Assembly: GCA_045636245.1 (NCBI GenBank)
Contig: JAZTXA010000191.1
Span: 1-10,421, forward strand
DNA length: 10,421 nt
Direction: 5' to 3'
Origin: RGIG7213 sp045636245
GTDB lineage: Bacteria > Bacillota > Clostridia > Oscillospirales > CAG-272
In this document: one piece after another, positions 6,425 through 10,421 of the stretch
How positions within the stretch are numbered: the stretch's first letter is position 1
Layout of the letters: each line of letters begins with the position of its first letter
Translations under genes and position numbers: made by a program
Notes under the pieces: model-generated
The model's database searches: none
What the model was told of the DNA's origin: nothing
Seen by the model: the letters and a program-made list of their open reading frames with translations, nothing else

Positions 6425-6444
6425 ATATTTCCTGCGGAAATATG
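6424..6444. repeat. Intergenic inverted repeat B
   Basis: Arms CATATTTCC and GGAAATATG form a perfect 9-bp stem with loop TGC. On the plus strand it is followed by GGTTTTTATTTATT, which resembles a terminator reading rightward, but no plus-strand gene ends here. It shares its outermost base with hairpin A, so the two may be parts of one repeat unit. Confidence 0.8.
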
Positions 6445-6470
6445 GTTTTTATTTATTCGGGCGTGATGCC

Positions 6471-6518
6471 GTAAGGGCGTGATTCAAGCAGTTGGCTTTG
6501 CCAACTGCAATCCGCCCG
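6471..6518. repeat. Intergenic inverted repeat C, possible long REP-like element
   Basis: The core is a perfect 9-bp stem, GCAGTTGGC / GCCAACTGC, with loop TTT. The stem extends outward by GATT/AATC and GGGCG/CGCCC with a 3-nt and a 1-nt bulge on one side. The plus-strand start GTAAGGGCG differs by one base from the GTAGGGGCG head of the RAYT-B palindromes, and the end CGCCCG resembles their tails. A 9-bp direct repeat, GGGCGTGAT, lies at 6459-6467 and 6475-6483. It sits 10 nt beyond the stop of the ATPase gene and could protect that mRNA end. Confidence 0.6.
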
Positions 6519-6528
6519 TTTGAAGAAA

Positions 6529-8715
6529 TTATAATTTTATGATGTTGACACCGGGGAAGGATTCGGATAAGGAGCTTTCGCGGCCGTGGCAGGTGAATAC
6601 TATCGGCTGCAGCCACTTCATTTTGCCCATGGAAATGAGCGTTGCAAGAATGTTTGTGAGCCTTTCGGAGTCGATTCTCGCAAACGTATCGTCAAATATC
6701 ATCGGGGGCTTTTCATCTCTGTAAAGTATGTCCGTCAGGGCAAAGCGTAAGCACAGATACGCAAGGTCGCCTGTGCCTGCGCTGAATGACGATAAAGGAC
6801 GGGGATTGCCGTTTTCCGTGAATGTTATGCCGTATTCTTCGTCAATTCCGAGCGATGTGTATTTACCGCCCGACAGCTTTTCCATAAAGCCGCCCGAAAT
6901 TTTGGCAAGCTTCGGGGAGATGCCGTTGCGAAGGGATTTCGATGCATTTTCAAGCGATTCATATGCAAGTATGCACGCTTTGTATTCACAGACAGCCTCG
7001 GAATAAAGCGGACGCAGGGATGACAGCTCATCTGCAATTGAAGCGGGATCCTTCACTGTTGCGCACAAGGCGGAAAATTCCTTTTCAAGCGAAAGTATCT
7101 TTTCGTTTAAGGATTCCGTCGCCTTTTGCAAGAATGTAAGCCTTCTTTTTTGCTCTGCGGGGTCAAAGCCTTCAACCTCGCCCAGCTTCAGCCTGCCTCT
7201 TATTTTCGACTTCATCTCGTCGATGCTTATCGACTGTGTTTCGCGGCTGAGGGCTTCTGCGGCGAACAGCTTCTTTTCATATTCGTAATGTGCGTTTGCA
7301 AGTGCGTTTATCGCCGCCTGCGCTTCCTCTGCGGCGTCGGAAACGGATGTGTCCGTTATCTGACCGACGGGACGGTATCTGTCCGTTACGTCCTCAATGT
7401 CGCGCTCCGTTTTGGCAATTCTTGCCCTGATATCACTGCATTTTGTGCCTGCGTTTTCTATCTTCATTCGGAGTCTTGTAATTTCACGTTCACGCTCATC
7501 GATGCCGTCGAGTATTTCCAAAAGCTCCTCTTCGGAATTACAGCCGAATTTTGCGGGAAATTCGTCAATGAGCTTCTTTTTCTTCTTCGCCATCACCAGA
7601 AGTGCGATGCCAAGCGGGAATAAAGCGATGAGCACAAGGCATATTATGCCGAATATAAGGAGCGTTTTGCGCTGTTTTTTAAGTGTCAAAAGCTGTTGTT
7701 CAACGCTTGACTTACCGCCCTCGGCGTTTATTTTATCGATTATTTCCGCTTCGTCAAGGAATGACGAAAGCTCACCCTCTGCGTTTTTAAATTCTTCCTC
7801 GGCACCTTTAAGCTCACCGCGTCTTTCATTTATCTCATTCTGTAACGAATAAAGCTTTGAAACGTATGTGCTGTCGGGGAAAAACCCGTCTTTTGAAAGG
7901 GACTTTTCAAGCTCGTCGCACTTTGCCTTTGCTTGGTGCGCTTCCTCTGCAAGCTCCGCTGTGCGCTGCTTGCGCTCAATGGCGGAGTATGCCTCGTATT
8001 CCTCAAGCTTTGCCGAAAGCTCCTCTGTATTTTTTATGTTTTCTTCTTTTTTCTGCTTTGCCTGACGGAGCTTATCCTCAAGCTCAAACACAGACTCGTT
8101 TGCGCGTCTGCATTCGGTTTCCTTCACTTCAAGGGAGGCTATTTTTTCGCCAAGCTCATAGATAAGTCCGCCTTTTTTGTTTTTGTAAAGCAACGATGTG
8201 CGCACTTCATCTATCTTTTTGAGGGCTTTTGATGTGTTTGTCACCTCATCCGCCGAAAACAGAATGTTTTCCACAGCGTCGGAAAGCTTTGCCCCGTCAA
8301 CATATGCGCCGTTTATCTGACCGACAAAAACGGTGCTTGAAAATACCTTTTCGTTTACGCCGAGGAATACCTCGTTCGGGGCTGAATCCTTGAAAACGGC
8401 ACTGCCGGTTTCATCGTCTGTTATTGTTACATCCTCTTTTACGCCCTTTTGTAAAAGCACCATGTCACGGCGCACCGTGTAGTCCTTACCGCCGTGCGAC
8501 AGCTTTATATAACCGCCCGCTGTGCTTTTGTCCCACGGAAAATATTTTGATCTTTCCTTTGAATCAAGCCCGTAGAAGATGAATTTTATAAACGCGCCGA
8601 GCGTTGACTTGCCCGCTTCGTTTTTACCTTCGATTATATTAAGTCCGTCTGAAAGGTTTATGTCGGTATCACAGAATTTACCGAAATTATCTATGTGTAT
8701 TGTTTTTATGACCAT
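6529..8715 (-). CDS. Rad50/SbcC/YhaN-type AAA ATPase with coiled coils and a hydrophobic apex
   Basis: This is the SMC-like ATPase partner of the metallophosphoesterase encoded just upstream, probably working on DNA ends as a Rad50-Mre11-like complex. In the 728 residues: MVIKTIHIDNFGKF, Walker A GKNEAGKST (30-38), a Q-loop region (FVGQINGAYVDG), then long charged heptad-like coiled coils. The C-terminal half-site follows, with signature SFSAGTGD (643-650), Walker B PPMIFDDTFARID (D675, D676) and switch histidine H710 in IVFTCH. Between the coils, residues 352-376 are a strongly hydrophobic stretch (LLIFGIICLVLIALFPLGIA...) followed by KKKKK. There is no CxxC zinc hook. This layout fits Bacillus YhaN better than SbcC, though it is shorter than Bacillus YhaN as I recall it. 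The start is fixed by AGGAGG overlapping the upstream stop. It ends TAA, 10 nt before repeat C. Confidence 0.88.
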   Translation of the reverse strand: MVIKTIHIDNFGKFCDTDINLSDGLNIIEGKNEAGKSTLGAFIKFIFYGLDSKERSKYFPWDKSTAGGYIKLSHGGKDYTVRRDMVLLQKGVKEDVTITDDETGSAVFKDSAPNEVFLGVNEKVFSSTVFVGQINGAYVDGAKLSDAVENILFSADEVTNTSKALKKIDEVRTSLLYKNKKGGLIYELGEKIASLEVKETECRRANESVFELEDKLRQAKQKKEENIKNTEELSAKLEEYEAYSAIERKQRTAELAEEAHQAKAKCDELEKSLSKDGFFPDSTYVSKLYSLQNEINERRGELKGAEEEFKNAEGELSSFLDEAEIIDKINAEGGKSSVEQQLLTLKKQRKTLLIFGIICLVLIALFPLGIALLVMAKKKKKLIDEFPAKFGCNSEEELLEILDGIDEREREITRLRMKIENAGTKCSDIRARIAKTERDIEDVTDRYRPVGQITDTSVSDAAEEAQAAINALANAHYEYEKKLFAAEALSRETQSISIDEMKSKIRGRLKLGEVEGFDPAEQKRRLTFLQKATESLNEKILSLEKEFSALCATVKDPASIADELSSLRPLYSEAVCEYKACILAYESLENASKSLRNGISPKLAKISGGFMEKLSGGKYTSLGIDEEYGITFTENGNPRPLSSFSAGTGDLAYLCLRFALTDILYRDEKPPMIFDDTFARIDSERLTNILATLISMGKMKWLQPIVFTCHGRESSLSESFPGVNIIKL

Positions 8716-8720
8716 GATAA

Positions 8721-8726
8721 CCTCCT
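8721..8726 (-). promoter_or_regulatory. Ribosome binding site of the YhaN-like gene, overlapping the upstream stop
   Basis: AGGAGG lies 5 nt before ATG 8715, and its first bases are part of the TAG stop of the metallophosphoesterase gene. This ties translation of the two subunits together and fixes the ATPase start. Confidence 0.85.
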
Positions 8727-9837
8727 ACATTCTGTAAAGCGCTGACAGACCGAGACGGAGCGCACGCTCGGCACACGCTCTTTCCTCAGGGTCGGACGAC
8801 TGCAGTTTTTCTTTAAGCTCACTGTAAAATGCGCCTCTTATCGTCGGGTCGGCTTCAAGGTCGGCAATTTCGGGACATGGGCGCGTTTTGTCGTGTACCT
8901 CGATGTAGTAAACGCCCGTGACGGCTTCCTCGATTGCTGTGGTTGAAATGATAAGCGACGGCGGAACATCGCCCGTGAGTGTCACACGGAGCGTTGTATC
9001 TGCATCAAATTTGTTTTCTTTAACGGCACTGTTTACCGCATCGATGACGGCGGGAGTATTTTCCGCACCGCTTACATCGACATCTATCTTTTCATAGTGG
9101 CGCTTTGTCATCGGCTTTGCGGCAAATTCGCCTCTGAAGTGACCGTCCTCCTTGTCGAAAATGGCAAGAATGACGGATTTTTTACCGCATTCGTCAAAGC
9201 CTCTGCCTTCAGGACAGCCGCTGTATGCGTAATATGTGTCCCCTGCCTTCTGCACACCCTGAGAGTTGTGAATGTGACCGAGCGCTACATAGTCAAATCC
9301 CGAATTTTCAATGTCGGCAAGTGATATCGGGCACGTGCGGGAGGAGGATGAAATATCCCCGTGACAGCACAGAATATTTATTTTTCCGCTGTCTTGAGGC
9401 TTTTGCCCTGCAAACGGGTTTACAGCCATTGAGTCGCACGTGAAGGCGAAGCCGTAAACGTCTGTGTTTATATCATCAAATGAAAATTTTGTAAGCGAGG
9501 GAGAGTTGAAAATGTACACGTTTGGCGGAAACTTCAGCTTTGCATAGGGGGAATTTTCCGTAAACGGGTCGTGGTTGCCGGGGGCGATGACAAAACGGCA
9601 TGAAGACGCCTGCTCAAATTCTTTGATAAGCAGTGCACCTGTGTCGCGTGTAACGTATTCGGTGTCAAAAATGTCACCGGGTAAGAGCATTAAATCTATT
9701 TTTTCTGTGCGTGCGTAAAGCATCATGGAGGTAAATGTGCCTCTTTGAAGCGCACGGCGGGTGTTTGCTTTTTTTACATCGGACAGCGAAAAGGGGCTGT
9801 CAAGGTGTATATCCGCGCAGTGTAGAATTTTTATCAT
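8725..9837 (-). CDS. Mre11/SbcD/YhaO-type metallophosphoesterase (DNA nuclease subunit)
   Basis: A 370-residue calcineurin-like phosphoesterase with the full metal-binding set in order: HCADIH (D9, H11), LPGDIFD (D55), APGNHD (N88, H89), CCHGD (H159) and ALGHIH (H188, H190). This is the nuclease half of Mre11-Rad50-type complexes. A C-terminal part of about 130 residues (from KRHYEKIDVDV) corresponds to the capping and partner-binding region. The ATPase gene begins 9 nt downstream, the same gene order as Bacillus yhaO-yhaN. The start MIKILHCADIHLDSPF is natural and AAGGA lies 5 nt upstream of the ATG, in the 12-nt gap after the carboxypeptidase gene. It is probably a DNA-end-processing exo/endonuclease. 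Substrate and regulation cannot be read from the sequence. Confidence 0.9.
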   Translation of the reverse strand: MIKILHCADIHLDSPFSLSDVKKANTRRALQRGTFTSMMLYARTEKIDLMLLPGDIFDTEYVTRDTGALLIKEFEQASSCRFVIAPGNHDPFTENSPYAKLKFPPNVYIFNSPSLTKFSFDDINTDVYGFAFTCDSMAVNPFAGQKPQDSGKINILCCHGDISSSSRTCPISLADIENSGFDYVALGHIHNSQGVQKAGDTYYAYSGCPEGRGFDECGKKSVILAIFDKEDGHFRGEFAAKPMTKRHYEKIDVDVSGAENTPAVIDAVNSAVKENKFDADTTLRVTLTGDVPPSLIISTTAIEEAVTGVYYIEVHDKTRPCPEIADLEADPTIRGAFYSELKEKLQSSDPEERACAERALRLGLSALYRM

Positions 9838-9849
9838 GGCTGTCCTTTC

Positions 9850-10421
9850 TTATCTTGTGCCCAGCACAGCGGCAAACAGTGCTTTGGCATCCTGAAATTT
9901 TCCGTTTGAGTCGGGGTGGCGGAATATGCACGCAACAAGCACACGTCCGTCCTTTTCGGCTGTGGCAAGTACGCAGTTGCCTGCGGCATCCGTCGTGCCC
10001 GTTTTAAGTCCCGTTGCGTATTTGTAGTAAGTGGCGCTGTTCGGGTTGATCAAAGCATTTGTGTTTGTCCACGTTATATTTTCGCCGCTTTCGTAGAAAA
10101 ACTTCTCTTCAACAGTTTGCGTGTATTTCATAATGACTTCGTTTTTGAGCGCAAGCTTTGCCACTGTGAGCATATCGCGCATTGTTGTGTAGTGTTCATC
10201 ATCGTGGTATCCGTCGGGGCAGGTGAAATGCGAGCCCGTCATTCCGTTTTCCCTTGCGAATTTGTTCATTTCGCGGATAAAAATGTTGACGGCTTCCTTC
10301 GGGGAGATGTCATCATCTCCTGCTATAACAGCACCGACACCCGCGGCGACTACATATGCCGCATCGTTGCCCGATTTCATAAGCATGCCCGCGATAAGCG
10401 TGTCGAGCTTCAGTACGTGCC
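9850..10421 (-). CDS. D-alanyl-D-alanine carboxypeptidase, DacF/PBP5-like (5' end outside window)
   Basis: Serine-type peptidases of this family remove the terminal D-Ala from peptidoglycan stem peptides outside the membrane. The frame is open from the window edge, reading HVLKLDTLIAGMLMKSGNDAA. Seen: the SxN motif as SGN in MKSGNDAAYVVA, the conserved NGMTGSHFTCPDGYHDDEHYTT, a tyrosine and alanine-rich lead to the KTG motif in GLKTGTTDAAGNCVLATAE. The SxxK catalytic serine and the signal peptide lie beyond the right edge. The protein stops about 45 residues after KTG (ending LFAAVLGTR), so the usual beta-rich C-terminal PBP5 domain and membrane anchor are absent. The stop is 12 nt before the metallophosphoesterase ATG. 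The family is clear; the exact paralogue is not. Confidence 0.88.
   Translation of the reverse strand, partial: HVLKLDTLIAGMLMKSGNDAAYVVAAGVGAVIAGDDDISPKEAVNIFIREMNKFARENGMTGSHFTCPDGYHDDEHYTTMRDMLTVAKLALKNEVIMKYTQTVEEKFFYESGENITWTNTNALINPNSATYYKYATGLKTGTTDAAGNCVLATAEKDGRVLVACIFRHPDSNGKFQDAKALFAAVLGTR

Noticed and set aside
6424..6457. Intrinsic terminator formed by hairpin B and the following T-rich run
   Set aside because: The T-run is on the plus strand, where no gene ends. On the minus strand the hairpin is not followed by T residues.
7126..8232. Plus-strand open frames opposite the ATPase gene
   Set aside because: They mirror the coiled-coil coding sequence, are cysteine and phenylalanine-rich, overlap each other, and show no start signals.

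Overview
This window is gene-dense and every gene I can support lies on the minus strand, so transcription runs from the right edge to the left edge. The gene set suggests a Gram-positive bacterium of the Clostridia type: Mini-III RNase, fused RibF, a YhaO/YhaN-type nuclease pair, a DacF-like carboxypeptidase, strong AGGAGG-type ribosome binding sites and many 1-12 nt or overlapping gene junctions. No rRNA or marker gene allows a finer placement. TGA is an ordinary stop here, since rsmG ends with it.

Layout in transcription order: (1) the 3' part of a DacF-like D,D-carboxypeptidase (9850-10421, cut by the window edge). (2) A Mre11/SbcD/YhaO-type metallophosphoesterase (8725-9837) followed by its Rad50/SbcC/YhaN-type ABC ATPase (6529-8715), probably a two-subunit DNA-end nuclease. 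(3) A 206-bp non-coding gap (6323-6528) with three inverted repeats. (4) rsmG (16S rRNA methyltransferase), ribF (FMN/FAD synthesis), a broken RAYT-type transposase gene (RAYT-B), mrnC (Mini-III RNase), a small two-helix membrane protein, and an intact RAYT-type transposase gene (RAYT-A). These six are joined by 1-nt gaps or 8-11 nt overlaps. (5) secA with its own strong ribosome binding site, running off the left edge after 893 codons.

Most of the window is conserved housekeeping. The unusual part is 2757-4667, where two single-strand (HUH/Y1, REP-associated) transposase genes sit exactly in the junctions of a housekeeping operon. Each gene carries two short palindromes that begin with GTAGGGG and look like GTAG-type REP elements, the sequences such transposases are known to recognise. 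They lie inside the coding sequence, in frame, at equivalent protein positions in both genes, in inverted head-outward orientation, and each gene has its own matched palindrome subtype. One copy is extended by a 24-bp tandem duplication. The two genes also share a nearly identical 66-bp tract over the C-terminal helix although the rest has diverged. I found no CRISPR array, tRNA, rRNA or classical insertion-sequence ends.
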